A stretch of DNA of 64,000 nt from Methylomonas fluvii (GCF_014850975.1 NZ_JACXST010000002.1:372001-436000), one strand, 5' to 3'. Shown: positions 51,859 through 61,890, counted from the stretch's first letter. Numbers and translations: made by a program. Notes: generated by a model from the letters alone, not told the origin.

Positions 51859-53745
51859 TCAACCCTGCAGGGCTTCCAATTCATCCCAACGCTGATAGGC
51901 CTGGCTTAGATCGGCCTCGGCGGTCTGCAATTGCGCCAGCTTGGCGGCCACCGCCTCCGGACTTTGCTTATAAAAATTGGCCTCGTTCATTTCCGCAGTC
52001 AGCTGGGTTTGCAATGTTTCCAGTTGTTCGATCAGCGCCGGCAGTTGTTCCAATTCCCGCTGCTCTTTAAAGCTCAGCTTTTTGGCCGGGCTGGTTTTGG
52101 GCTTTTCCTTTTTAACCGCTTGCTCAGCAATTTTTACCGCTTCGGCTTTTTTATTCTGCTCCATCAGGGCAAACCAGTCGGCGTAACCGCCGATGTATTC
52201 TTCCACCCTGCCCTCGCCTTCAAACACCAGTACGCTGGTGACGACGTTATCCAGAAACGCCCGGTCATGGCTGACTAATAACAGCGTGCCTTGGTAATCA
52301 ACCAGTTTTTCTTCCAAAATTTCCAGGGTTTCCAAATCCAGGTCATTGGTCGGTTCGTCCATCACGATCAGGTTGGCAGTTTTGGTGAACAAGCGCGCCA
52401 GCAGCAGGCGATTTTTCTCGCCGCCGGACAGGCTTTTCACCGGCGAGCGGGCCCGGGCCGGCGCGAATAAAAAGTCGGCCAGATACGACATCACATGGCG
52501 CTTGCCATCCGGCGTATCGACAAACTCGCCGCCGTCCAGTACGCTGTCGGCCACCGAGATTTCCGGGTCGAGCTGTTCGCGCAATTGGTCGAAATAGGCG
52601 ATTTGCAGATTGGTGCCCAGCTCGATGCTGCCGGTGGTCGGTTGCAATTGGCCGAGCAACAACTTCAACAAGGTGGATTTGCCGGCGCCGTTGTTGCCGA
52701 TTAAACCGATCTTGTCGCCGCGTTCGATGCGTAGCGAAAAGTCCTTGATGATGGGTTTGTCCTGATATTGAAAATTGACATCGATGGCTTCGACGACTTT
52801 TTTGCCGGAGGCTTCGCCTTTATTCAAACTGAGTTTGGCGGTGCCTTGGGTATTGCGGCGTTCCGAGCGCTCGGCGCGCAATTTTTTTAAGGCTCTGACT
52901 CGTCCTTCGTTACGGGTCCGCCTGGCCTTGACGCCTTGCCGGATCCAGACTTCTTCCTTGGCCAGTTTTTTGTCGAACTCGGCGTTTTGATTGGCTTCGT
53001 CTTCCAAAGCCGCCGCCTTGCGCGCTAGGTAATCCTGATAATTACCGGCCCAGGAAGTCAATTGGCCGCGATCCAGATCGATAATCCGCGTCGCCAGTTT
53101 TTGTAAAAATGCCCGGTCATGGGTGACAAACATCACCGCGCCCTGGAAGGCCAGAATTTGTTCTTCCAACCAGGCGATGCTTTCGAAATCCAAATGGTTG
53201 GTCGGCTCGTCCAGCAACAACACTTCCGGCTCGATCACCAAAGCGCGCGCTAGTGCGACTCGGCGCTTCCAGCCGCCGGACAGGCTGCCGACCAGCACGT
53301 CTGCCGGCAATTGCAGTTTGCTCAATACCGCTTCGACCCGGGTTTGAAATTCCCAGCCATTGTCGGCTTCCAGCTTATGTTGCACATCGCCCAAGGCTTG
53401 CAGGGATTGCTCGCTGCCGTCCATATGGCTCAACAATTCATGGTAACGGGCGATTACCCGGCCCAATTCGCCAAGTCCACCAGCGACGGCTTCGTAGATC
53501 GTGTCGTTTTCGTCCAGATTGGGCGATTGCTCCAGCCAAGCCAGGCGCAGTTCCGGCTGTTTCCAAATTTCGCCATGATCGGCATGAATATCGCCGGCGA
53601 TGATTTTCATTAATGTGGATTTGCCCTCGCCATTGCGGCCCAGCAGGCCGACCCGCTCGCCAGCGTCGAGTTGAAAGGCGGCGTTATCGAGCAGCGCGTG
53701 GGTGCCGAAGGCGATGGAAACATTGGTTAAACGGATTAAAGGCAT
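51859..53745 (-). CDS. uup: ABC-F ATPase Uup
   Basis: 628 residues with two ABC cassettes in tandem: LLGRNGEGKSTL and LSGGWKRRVALARAL / LLLDEPTNHLDFES in the first, IGNNGAGKSTLL and LSGGEKNRLLLAR / IVMDEPTNDLDLE in the second, joined by a linker rich in R and K. The C-terminal coiled coil (FKEQRELEQLPALIEQLETL) is the mark of Uup. Uup-type proteins act on ribosomes or branched DNA; no membrane domain. The gene overlaps cinA by 10 bp. Confidence 0.93.
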   Translation of the reverse strand: MPLIRLTNVSIAFGTHALLDNAAFQLDAGERVGLLGRNGEGKSTLMKIIAGDIHADHGEIWKQPELRLAWLEQSPNLDENDTIYEAVAGGLGELGRVIARYHELLSHMDGSEQSLQALGDVQHKLEADNGWEFQTRVEAVLSKLQLPADVLVGSLSGGWKRRVALARALVIEPEVLLLDEPTNHLDFESIAWLEEQILAFQGAVMFVTHDRAFLQKLATRIIDLDRGQLTSWAGNYQDYLARKAAALEDEANQNAEFDKKLAKEEVWIRQGVKARRTRNEGRVRALKKLRAERSERRNTQGTAKLSLNKGEASGKKVVEAIDVNFQYQDKPIIKDFSLRIERGDKIGLIGNNGAGKSTLLKLLLGQLQPTTGSIELGTNLQIAYFDQLREQLDPEISVADSVLDGGEFVDTPDGKRHVMSYLADFLFAPARARSPVKSLSGGEKNRLLLARLFTKTANLIVMDEPTNDLDLETLEILEEKLVDYQGTLLLVSHDRAFLDNVVTSVLVFEGEGRVEEYIGGYADWFALMEQNKKAEAVKIAEQAVKKEKPKTSPAKKLSFKEQRELEQLPALIEQLETLQTQLTAEMNEANFYKQSPEAVAAKLAQLQTAEADLSQAYQRWDELEALQG

Positions 53746-54956
53746 TTGTTTTGTAGGTAACGTCTGAGTAAGTCCAGCGCGAATAAAGCCGCCTGGTTTT
53801 GTTTGGTTTTAAGGGCGCCATAGGCACTAAGCTGGGTCGAGACCACGCCGCTGGGCGTGGCTAGGGCATTGTAAAGGACTATGGCTTTATCTTTATCCCG
53901 GTAATCTTCGGCGCTGCCGCTAAAAAGCTGGATTAAGGCAAAATCGGTTTGCTCGCGGGCTTTCAGTTGTTCAGCCCAAATTTTGGCGATGGGCAGTAAA
54001 TCACCGCCTCCGACTTCGCCTGCGCCGGTGTTGCGTCCCCAATCCAGATTGATTTCAACGCGCCTCAGCCAGTCGCACCCCAAGCATTTGGCGGCTAACT
54101 GGCCCTGACTGGCGGTTTCCAGCAAGGCTAGCGAATAGGATTTCCGGCTCATGGCTTTGCTCACGACGTCCAGCAGATCGCCCTGCGCTTCGTCCAGGCC
54201 ATCGTTGGCAAACACGTAATCGCCGATTCTGTCAGCCACGGCGGCCACGCAATCACGTTTTTCTTGCTCGGGAAAACTGCTGGCAAACAATAGTTTGGTC
54301 TGCACCTCATCGGGCGCTGCACGAAACCCCAGTTGCACACCCGCGGGCACATCAAAATCCGCCAAGCATTGCTGAATCGCCGATTCGCCTATGCCTATGC
54401 TGCGCAAGCTAACCAAACACGCCGGCTGCAGCTCAAAACCCTGCAACAATTGCGGCCTGACTAGCGAGGTAAACATATTCTTCATTTCCGACGGCACACC
54501 CGGCAAACACACGAACCAGCAGCGTTTGAATCGCAAAGCAAAACCCGGCGCGGTGCCGTAAGCGTTGTCGATACGTATTGCCGACTGCGGCAGCATGGCT
54601 TGCTTGCGATTTGCAGGCGGCATGACGCGATTGCGGCGGGCGTAATACTGTTGAATGTCGGCAAAGGCCTGATCGTCGAATCGTAAAGGCTGACCGCTGG
54701 CGATACTAACTGCTTCGGCGGTTAAGTCGTCGATAGTCGGCCCTAAACCGCCAGTGCAAATACAGCAATCGGCGCGCTCGGCGATTTCCGTGAACAATGC
54801 CACCAAATCGTCCACGTCATCGCCCACGGCGGTGTGGCGTTTCAGCGTAAAGCCCAACTCAACCAATTGCTGGGAGAGCCAGGCGGCGTTGCTGTCCACG
54901 GTTTGCCCGCAGACAATTTCCTCGCCTTGCGAGAATATTTCGGCAATCTGTTTCAT
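53736..54956 (-). CDS. cinA: CinA-family protein, C-terminal active site degenerate
   Basis: 406 residues. The N-terminal MoCF-like domain (about 1-170) has the family motifs GEEIVCGQTVDSNAAWL, GGLGPTIDDLTAEA and LPGVPSEMKNMF; in CinA this domain is a COG1058-type ADP-ribose pyrophosphatase. In the C-terminal domain (about 250-400), where nicotinamide mononucleotide deamidases carry an ESCTGG motif, this protein reads LETASQGQL, so the amidase is probably lost. It overlaps both the AEC transporter gene (4 bp) and uup (10 bp). Confidence 0.85.
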   Translation of the reverse strand: MKQIAEIFSQGEEIVCGQTVDSNAAWLSQQLVELGFTLKRHTAVGDDVDDLVALFTEIAERADCCICTGGLGPTIDDLTAEAVSIASGQPLRFDDQAFADIQQYYARRNRVMPPANRKQAMLPQSAIRIDNAYGTAPGFALRFKRCWFVCLPGVPSEMKNMFTSLVRPQLLQGFELQPACLVSLRSIGIGESAIQQCLADFDVPAGVQLGFRAAPDEVQTKLLFASSFPEQEKRDCVAAVADRIGDYVFANDGLDEAQGDLLDVVSKAMSRKSYSLALLETASQGQLAAKCLGCDWLRRVEINLDWGRNTGAGEVGGGDLLPIAKIWAEQLKAREQTDFALIQLFSGSAEDYRDKDKAIVLYNALATPSGVVSTQLSAYGALKTKQNQAALFALDLLRRYLQNKCL

Positions 54957-55867
54957 AACACCCGATACCAGAGCGGTAAGCTCACTAAACTCAAAGCCGT
55001 CGTCACCGTCACGGCCATTGCATATAAGCCGCTATCCAGTTTATAGCGGTCGCACAGGACGATGCCCATCACCATACTCGGCATGGCTATATCCATCACG
55101 GCCGCCGCCCTGGGCTGACCAGTCAAATTGAGCAGGTTTGCCAGCCACAAGGCAATCAGCGGCATCAACCCTAGTTTAACTAATGCAGTAGGGGCGATGA
55201 ACGGTAAGTTGGGCAGGCGTATATCCCGCCAGCTAAGCGCCAGACCTAACGAAAAAATCATCAACGGTGCGACCGCTCCAGAACATTTTTGCAGTAAGCC
55301 GGCCACCCAGAACGGGATCGGCACCTGATTGAGGTTTAACACGACCGCGACAAACGCGGCCCAGAACGGCGGCGCATTGAAAAATGCCAACACCGATTTT
55401 GGTTTGGGTTCGCCGCTAGCGCCGTAATGGCGGGCCAGCATGATGCCCAGGGTATACACTAGGGGCGCTTCGGCAAACAAATCAATTTGGATGACCAAAG
55501 ACCGGGTCCAGTCGCCGAAAATCTGCTCCAACACCGGCAAGCCCAGATAGGTGACGTTTGGAAAAGCCGCCGCCAAAATCACCGCCCCGGTTTGCGGGTT
55601 TTTAAATCTAAACAGCTTAGCAAGCAGCCAAGTCGCCAAAATCGACAACAAGATGCTGATAAAACCCAACGCGGAGTACTGTAGCGATTGCCAACCAATA
55701 TCGGCCCGCCACAGCACCTCCAGCACCATAACCGGCATAAAAAAATAGTACACCACACTGGTCAATACCAACCGGGTCTGGTCCGCCGTCAAACGGTTAG
55801 GGGTTAATACTCGCCAACCGGCACCGCACAGCATCAGCACGGTCATTTGCATCAAGGTTGTATTCAT
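54953..55867 (-). CDS. AEC-family auxin-efflux-type transporter
   Basis: About 304 residues from the ATG at 55867 (an ATG three codons earlier is also possible). Ten hydrophobic segments in two sets of five, as in the auxin efflux carrier family: an opening MTVLMLCGAGWRVLTP, VVYYFFMPVMVLEVLW with the half-helix proline, and the C-terminal repeat PRAAAVMDIAMPSMVMGIVL. Substrate unknown (often small carboxylates such as malate). First gene of the AEC-cinA-uup set. Confidence 0.88.
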   Translation of the reverse strand: MNTTLMQMTVLMLCGAGWRVLTPNRLTADQTRLVLTSVVYYFFMPVMVLEVLWRADIGWQSLQYSALGFISILLSILATWLLAKLFRFKNPQTGAVILAAAFPNVTYLGLPVLEQIFGDWTRSLVIQIDLFAEAPLVYTLGIMLARHYGASGEPKPKSVLAFFNAPPFWAAFVAVVLNLNQVPIPFWVAGLLQKCSGAVAPLMIFSLGLALSWRDIRLPNLPFIAPTALVKLGLMPLIALWLANLLNLTGQPRAAAVMDIAMPSMVMGIVLCDRYKLDSGLYAMAVTVTTALSLVSLPLWYRVL

Positions 55868-56011
55868 GACGCGCATTTTATCAGGCTGGCGACGCTGCCA
55901 CGCGGCTAAAGCATGCCGATCAACCAAGGCCCTTAAATTTTCCGGGTGGGTGATTCCCTCAAGAGCGGGGCTACGATAGTTAAAGGCCGGGTATTAATTC
56001 CAGTATTGTGA

Positions 56012-59000
56012 CTAATATCGCTCATCGCCGGACGGCGCTTGGGCAAAGGCCTTATCGAGCAACTGTTCGAATTGGTCGGCCGGGACCGGTTTGGAAATTA
56101 AATAGCCTTGTCCGTAATCACAGCCCATTCGGTTTAATAGATCGTATTGTTCCTGGGTCTCTATGCCTTCGGCGACGACCTTAATGCCCAATTTGTGCGC
56201 CATCACGACGATGGCTTCGCATAAGGCCATATCGCTGGAGCCGGCCACCAGACTCCGGACAAACGCCTGGTCTATCTTGATGTAATCGATGTCGAATTTC
56301 TTCAAATACGCCAGGGACGAATACCCGGTGCCGAAATCGTCCAAAGCCACCTGCATCCCGCCATCGCGAAACGCCGACAGTTGCTCGCGCGTACTGTTGC
56401 TGGCATCCAATATCAAGCCTTCGGTTATTTCGACGATCACGCTCTGGCCCGGCAAATCCAGCTCTTGCAATAAGGCAAGCCATTGATTGGCTTCCATGGC
56501 TTGCCGGCGGAACTGCACCGGCGATTTGTTGACGCTGATCTGGAAATCCGGATGATAGGTTTGCCGCCACTGCTTAGCCTGGCGCGCGGCAGTGTCAAAA
56601 ACCCAATCTCCAATATCAACGATAACCCCGGTATCTTCGGCGACGGGTATAAATTCGGCCGGGCTGACCATGCCCAGCGTCGGATGCAGCCAACGCAGCA
56701 GGGCTTCGGCTTTGGCGATGGTGCCGCTGGCAAATTCGATGATGGGTTGGTAATGCAGTAAAAACTGCTGACGGGCCAGCGCGCCGTGCAAATCGTTGGC
56801 TAGCCGCATGCGCAGTTGGGCGTTCTGCTGCATCAAGGCAGTGAAATATTGGTAGCGGTCGCGGCCCTGATTTTTGGCGGCGTACATCGCCTGATCGGCA
56901 TTTTTTAATAAGGAATCGGTGTCCAACGCATCGTCCGGATACAGGGCAATCCCTATACTCCCTGAGATATAGGCGGTCTCATTGCCCAAACGAAACGGTT
57001 CCGCCAAGCCCTGCAAGATATTCCGGGCGATCCGGTTGACGCCATCCACTTGATCCAATTCGCCGAGAATCACGGTGAATTCATCGCCGCCCAACCTGGC
57101 GATGCTGTCGCAATCGCGCACGCAGCCGCTGATGCGCCGCGCCGCTTCCTTCAACAAGATGTCACCCATGAAGTGGCCCATGCTGTCATTGACGTCCTTG
57201 AAGCGGTCCAAGTCCAGAAACATCAATGCCACATGCCGACCATGCCGAAAAGCCTTTTTGATTTCCTGATTGAGCCGGTCTAAAAACATATTGCGATTCG
57301 GCAAACCGGTCAGCGGATCGAAATTGGCTTGCCGCCAAATCAATTCCTCGGATTTTTTGCGTTCGGTAATATCCGCGATCAAGGCCACCCGCCTGTGCAC
57401 ACCGCCGCTCTCATTCAGAATGGAGTTGATGGTGACCCACTGGATGCAATCCTCGCCGTTCTTACGGCGGCCGCTGATTTCGCCTGCCCACTGTCCGTGG
57501 GTATTGATCACCCGCAAGACGGTTTTATAGAAAGCCTGATCATGCGGCTCTGCGGTGGTACCGACAAAGGCCCGGCCTATCACTTCGTCCGCCAAATAAC
57601 CGGTTACCGTAGTAAATGCCGGGTTGACTGTGATGATAGTACCCGTGGCATCGGTAACCATCATCGCTTCGCTACTGTTCAAATACACCAAGGCCGCCAG
57701 TTGCATTTCCTCTTCGGCGCTTTTCCGCGCGGTGATGTCCTCGTACACCCCCAACACGCCAATGGTCTGTTGCTGCAAATTACGTAAGGGCACTCTTGAG
57801 GTTCTCAAATGCATGGTTTTACCTGCCGGACCCATTAGCGTTTCTTCGTAATTCAATTTTGCTGTATTACTCTCGAGTACCTGCTTATCGTCTGCTCGAT
57901 ATAAGTGCGCTAGATCTCGCCAAACCAATTGCTCATCGGATTTACCGATCAATTCGGCGGGGCTCTCTAGCCCGGCATCTTTACTGAAGGCTAAGTTGGC
58001 GCCCAGATAACGGTAATTCAGGTCTTTCCAGAATACGCGGCTGGGGATGGTGTTGATGACGGTTTGCAGCATGTTTACCGAATCGGCCAGTTTGTGCATC
58101 GCTTCCAAGCGTTCGGAAATATCGCGCAAAATCAGCAATTGATTGCCTGCCAAGCTATCGCCTAATAAGACGATGTCGACCAACACCATCCGGCACCTGC
58201 CATCCTTGCAACAGACTTTCAATTCCGCGGTTTGGCTGGACTCGGTAGCGGACTGGGGAACACGCTGATAAGTATGCCAATTAGCGATGACCTGCTGCCG
58301 ATATTCAGCGTCGGGATGGGCATGCCACCACCATTCCGCCAAAGTCGGAATATCGCTTAGCGCATAACCGAAGGTTTTCACGAAAGCCGAGTTCAAATAA
58401 TTAATATTGCCTTGGCTATCATGCAAAGCATAGGCAATCGGCGACTCTTCGATAATGGCGTGAAATTTGGCCTCACTAACGGACAGCGCCTGATGCGCTT
58501 GATAGAGCCGCTGGTAAGGCAGTTGGATGCTGTTGAGGAAAACCGAACGGTAAATCAACCCATAGGCGATCAACTTATAGGCATGCCCGAGCAAAATATA
58601 CAAATCGGTGACGCTGGCATAAAAGGTCGCGAACAACTCGCTCATGGCCATGATCGCAGCAGCCGCAGCCAAACCGGCGGGATCGTAGGTATGTTGACGG
58701 CGGGTTTGGAGTAAATAGGCGATGGCGCTGGCAGCATAGACGCCGGCCAATACATATTCGCAGGATTTTTTAAAAGGCGTTAAACCATCAACTGCATTAA
58801 AGGTGCGCGGCAACCAATCTTGATGGAAAAACACCAGCCAGCAACTGAGGACAATATAGACCAGCACACCGCTCAGCATCAACGCACGCGATACCGGTGT
58901 TATTGGCCGGTTTGGCAGCAACCATCCCATCACCAGACCTATCGCTGCAACCCCACGGGCCATTAGCCAAAAAGCGATGGCTTTTTCCGGATCGCTCTCG

Positions 59001-59317
59001 GTGATAAAAGCCGGCATGCCGCTGAAAGACAGGGTATGCATTAAATCGAGGACCGCCACCCCCAAGAAGCAGCAGGCCAGCATCAGGAATCCGGCGGAGT
59101 TTTCCTTTTGATAAACGCTCCAACCCACCGCGAAAACCAATGCAGAAATCACGATGGAAAAACCTTCCATCAAGGTATGCACGCCCAAGGTGTGGCTGAC
59201 GAACGGCCATAAGTGGTCTGCTAGCGGAAAATACAAGCTAAGCAACTGCGCAAGTAAAAGTAGTAGCACCGTCCAAAGCAGAGGCCTGGCCTGGTTTTGT
59301 TCGCTATATTGCTCCAC
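56012..59317 (-). CDS. MASE3-PAS-GGDEF-EAL c-di-GMP enzyme
   Basis: 1101 residues. Membrane sensor MASE3 (about 12-260, eight helices), three PAS domains (about 285-400 FHAIIEESPIAYALHD; about 415-530 NTIPSRVFWKDLNYRYLG; about 540-660 SEAMMVTDATGTIITV), then a diguanylate cyclase with LGGDEF and an RDCD I-site (RxxD) five residues before it (about 670-835), and an EAL domain (about 850-1090) with KAEALLRW, DDFGTGYSSLAYL and EGIETQEQ. Both catalytic motifs look intact, so the protein could make or degrade c-di-GMP depending on input. It is the obvious local source for the two riboswitches. The transcript stands alone. Confidence 0.95.
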   Translation of the reverse strand: MEQYSEQNQARPLLWTVLLLLLAQLLSLYFPLADHLWPFVSHTLGVHTLMEGFSIVISALVFAVGWSVYQKENSAGFLMLACCFLGVAVLDLMHTLSFSGMPAFITESDPEKAIAFWLMARGVAAIGLVMGWLLPNRPITPVSRALMLSGVLVYIVLSCWLVFFHQDWLPRTFNAVDGLTPFKKSCEYVLAGVYAASAIAYLLQTRRQHTYDPAGLAAAAAIMAMSELFATFYASVTDLYILLGHAYKLIAYGLIYRSVFLNSIQLPYQRLYQAHQALSVSEAKFHAIIEESPIAYALHDSQGNINYLNSAFVKTFGYALSDIPTLAEWWWHAHPDAEYRQQVIANWHTYQRVPQSATESSQTAELKVCCKDGRCRMVLVDIVLLGDSLAGNQLLILRDISERLEAMHKLADSVNMLQTVINTIPSRVFWKDLNYRYLGANLAFSKDAGLESPAELIGKSDEQLVWRDLAHLYRADDKQVLESNTAKLNYEETLMGPAGKTMHLRTSRVPLRNLQQQTIGVLGVYEDITARKSAEEEMQLAALVYLNSSEAMMVTDATGTIITVNPAFTTVTGYLADEVIGRAFVGTTAEPHDQAFYKTVLRVINTHGQWAGEISGRRKNGEDCIQWVTINSILNESGGVHRRVALIADITERKKSEELIWRQANFDPLTGLPNRNMFLDRLNQEIKKAFRHGRHVALMFLDLDRFKDVNDSMGHFMGDILLKEAARRISGCVRDCDSIARLGGDEFTVILGELDQVDGVNRIARNILQGLAEPFRLGNETAYISGSIGIALYPDDALDTDSLLKNADQAMYAAKNQGRDRYQYFTALMQQNAQLRMRLANDLHGALARQQFLLHYQPIIEFASGTIAKAEALLRWLHPTLGMVSPAEFIPVAEDTGVIVDIGDWVFDTAARQAKQWRQTYHPDFQISVNKSPVQFRRQAMEANQWLALLQELDLPGQSVIVEITEGLILDASNSTREQLSAFRDGGMQVALDDFGTGYSSLAYLKKFDIDYIKIDQAFVRSLVAGSSDMALCEAIVVMAHKLGIKVVAEGIETQEQYDLLNRMGCDYGQGYLISKPVPADQFEQLLDKAFAQAPSGDERY

Positions 59318-59440
59318 AGTGTTCCCTTGCTGTTTGCCGGTCTGCCAACATTATGTAGACTTAAGTCTGTTGGCGGCTAGTGTTATTGTTATGTTTTGTC
59401 GATGCTGCTATGGGTACTGTAAATTCATCAGCGGGCTCAT

Positions 59441-60127
59441 TCAATACGCTAAAGCTCGCCAATGTTGCCTAAGTTTGTCGATTTGCCCAACGTCCAGTTG
59501 CGCGGTGCGGGAATGCTCCCGGCATAAGGCTCCGCGAAAGCCCAAATAATCCGGACCTAACTGCACTAAACCCGGGACATCGTCGACGCGCAAGGAACCG
59601 GCCAAGCCACTCAGCAACCCCAGGCTAGCGACTGTATCGACAAAAAGTTGCAATTCGTCCAGCGTCATCAACCGCGTCAATGAACCGAGTTGTTTATTGG
59701 CGGTATCCAGCATCACGCCGCGAAAACCGGCCTGGGCTAAAGCATCAATCATCGCAAAATCCGGGCGCGTATCGGCAAACAATACCGCCACCAGGGCCAC
59801 GCCCCGCGTGGCAATCGCCTGTAAACCATCAAGGCAGGCCTGCCAGTCGCCGCCGGGAAAAAACCCGATTTTCACGTAATTCACCCCGGTAGCCGCCATG
59901 GCTTGCACGGCCGGCAGGACCAATTCCGGCTGCATCGGTAAATCGCCGATAGTGGCACTAACGCAGCTACCCGGTTGCAACTGGCGGACAATCTCGGCAA
60001 CCTCGGCTACATCCAAAGCACCCAAAGCACCGCGAGCCGGTTGTTTTAAATCGATAATATCGACGGCGGCGGCTTCGACCAACAGCGCTTCCGCCAAACT
60101 ATTCACGCTTGCCAGCATCGCGGTCAT
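59441..60127 (-). CDS. mfnB: (5-formylfuran-3-yl)methyl phosphate synthase
   Basis: 228 residues, MfnB (DUF556) family. It carries the conserved DLKQPARGALGA (with the Schiff-base Lys28) and NYVKIGFFPGG (Lys86) blocks of a TIM-barrel aldolase that condenses two glyceraldehyde-3-phosphate units, the first step of methanofuran-type C1 cofactor synthesis. In bacteria the gene marks methylotrophs that use the tetrahydromethanopterin/methanofuran formaldehyde-oxidation pathway. It overlaps the DUF447 gene by 4 bp, and the pair is characteristic of such organisms. Confidence 0.9.
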   Translation of the reverse strand: MTAMLASVNSLAEALLVEAAAVDIIDLKQPARGALGALDVAEVAEIVRQLQPGSCVSATIGDLPMQPELVLPAVQAMAATGVNYVKIGFFPGGDWQACLDGLQAIATRGVALVAVLFADTRPDFAMIDALAQAGFRGVMLDTANKQLGSLTRLMTLDELQLFVDTVASLGLLSGLAGSLRVDDVPGLVQLGPDYLGFRGALCREHSRTAQLDVGQIDKLRQHWRALAY

Positions 60128-60687
60128 ACTTGCGCTCCCCGGCGATGTTGTTCAATTGCCGCCATCAACCAATCCCAAGCCTGACGCTCCCGCTCACCGG
60201 CGGTTTTATCCAGGCCGATGCGCAAATAATCCAGCTCGGCTTGAATTTTCTCCCAGGGCAATCTATCCAGCCGGCTGATCAAAATCGCCGCTTCCAGCAC
60301 TGAATATTGCGCCCGATTAAAGCCTTGAAATGGTTTGTGGTTGACCTTATGCACGGCCCGGCAAAACAATTTCGGCCGAGTGTCGTCGTTTTCGATTCGA
60401 ACCAATTTCAGTTCGGTATGCGCCAAAGTGTCGGCCAAATAATACCCCGCGATTTGCTGGGCCGGCAATAAGGGCCAATCTCGACGGCCGGTCAGGCAAC
60501 CGGCAAAAATCCGCACATCGTCGCAATAATTGATGACGGCGGTTTCGGTTGCCAGCAGATTATCCAGTGTGGTCGAGGGCCGAAACGGCAAGATAATGTA
60601 TTGATCTTGTTCAACATGCACCCCCATCGGCGCGATGTGCGTATCGCCTTGCAGATTGACGGTGGTGACGAGGGTTTCTTGAATCAT
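60124..60687 (-). CDS. DUF447-family protein of C1 cofactor synthesis
   Basis: 187 residues with the flavin-reductase-like opening IQETLVTTVNLQGDTHIAPMGV and the FRPSTTLDNLL, VINYCDDVRIFAGCLTGR and FNRAQYSVLEAAILISRL segments of PF04289. Genes of this family are clustered with H4MPT/methanofuran synthesis genes in methylotrophs, and this one overlaps mfnB by 4 bp. A role in that cofactor pathway is inferred; the reaction is unknown. Confidence 0.85.
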   Translation of the reverse strand: MIQETLVTTVNLQGDTHIAPMGVHVEQDQYIILPFRPSTTLDNLLATETAVINYCDDVRIFAGCLTGRRDWPLLPAQQIAGYYLADTLAHTELKLVRIENDDTRPKLFCRAVHKVNHKPFQGFNRAQYSVLEAAILISRLDRLPWEKIQAELDYLRIGLDKTAGERERQAWDWLMAAIEQHRRGAQV

Positions 60688-60840
60688 GGTGGTTTAGGTC
60701 TATCCTGAAGCGTGAAATGTTGCCGGTTTACCGGCAAACCAACGCGCAATTTTAATCTCGCCGGCTACCCTTGGGGATTTTTTTTCCAGCCGGCGCCTGC
60801 AGGATGCAACTTCGATCAACATTAACCAGGCCACACGCTT

Positions 60841-61647
60841 ATGCACGCCATAGATATTGCCGACTTATCGATTTTGCTGATTGAACCTTCGACCACGCAA
60901 TTAAAAGTCATCATGCAGCATTTACGCGACGAAGGCATTGCCAAAATCGAAGGGGTGTCCAATGCCGCGGCGGCGCTGGAAAGCTTGCATAATCACCGCC
61001 CGGATTTGATTATCAGCAGCCTATATCTGCCGGATATGATGGCTACCGAACTGGTCGAGCATCTGCGCGGTGACGAAGCCCTGAGTCATGTCCCCTTCAT
61101 GCTGATTTCCAGCGAATCGAGTTTCGCGGTACTCGACACCATCCGCCAAGCCGGCGTAGTGGCTATTTTGCCCAAGCCGTTTGCGCATGACGATTTAAAA
61201 AACGCCTTACGGGCGACCATCGAGTTCATCGATCCGCAAGAAATCAGCCTGGAACATTACGACATCGAAAATGTGCGGGTATTGGTGGTTGACGACAGTC
61301 CGCTGGCCCGCAAGCATATCAGCCGGGTGTTGAACAATATGGGTATCGTCAAAATCACCCAAGCCCATGACGGTAAGGAAGGCGTGGACATATTCAGCCG
61401 GGATCAGAACGCGTTCGAGCTGATCGTCACCGACTACAATATGCCGGTGATGGACGGTCAGCAATTGATCAAAACCATACGCCAGGATTTGGGCAATTCC
61501 ATCGTGCCGATCTTGATGGTCACCAGCGAAGAAAACGAAACCCGCCTCAGCAATGTCCATAAAGCCGGCGTCTCGGCGATTTGCGACAAACCCTTCGACC
61601 CGCAAACCGTGAAGGAAATGCTGTTTCGGGTGCTGGAACCGGATTGA
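60841..61647 (+). CDS. double receiver-domain response regulator
   Basis: 268 residues made only of two receivers with no output domain. In the first (about 8-128) the phospho-Asp is replaced: LIISSLYLP, with Ser60 where Asp is expected, and the acidic pair is reduced to IEPS. The second (about 143-265) is canonical: VVVDDSPLARK, IVTDYNMPVMDG (Asp198), MVTSEEN and DKPF. So only the second can be phosphorylated; the first probably serves for interaction. No kinase is nearby except the hemerythrin kinase 10 kb away. Divergent from the DUF447 gene. Confidence 0.9.
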   Translation: MHAIDIADLSILLIEPSTTQLKVIMQHLRDEGIAKIEGVSNAAAALESLHNHRPDLIISSLYLPDMMATELVEHLRGDEALSHVPFMLISSESSFAVLDTIRQAGVVAILPKPFAHDDLKNALRATIEFIDPQEISLEHYDIENVRVLVVDDSPLARKHISRVLNNMGIVKITQAHDGKEGVDIFSRDQNAFELIVTDYNMPVMDGQQLIKTIRQDLGNSIVPILMVTSEENETRLSNVHKAGVSAICDKPFDPQTVKEMLFRVLEPD

Positions 61648-61820
61648 AGCTTGCATGCACCAGCTTGCTGAAGCTTTATCTTGTTTAACCGTTCCGCCCG
61701 CTAGTAATTAACAGCCCTTGCCATAACTCCTCTTTACCTGCGCGTCTGGCAAGTGTTTGCTCCGGGCAATCGCTTGCCCAGCCTAAGTTTGAACACATAA
61801 AACCCGCCTAACCGCTCAAA

Positions 61821-61847
61821 GCCGCTAGCGTGCAAGCGGCAGTTTTT
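61821..61847 (+). terminator. intrinsic terminator downstream of the double-receiver gene
   Basis: GCCGCT and AGCGGC pair around an 8-base loop, followed by AGTTTTTA. It lies 170 bp beyond the double-receiver stop and 45 bp before the lexA promoter box, so it separates the two units. Confidence 0.7.
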
Positions 61848-61890
61848 ATAGCTGCCGGATAGTTGCGCTAATCCCATCAAGCGCACTATA

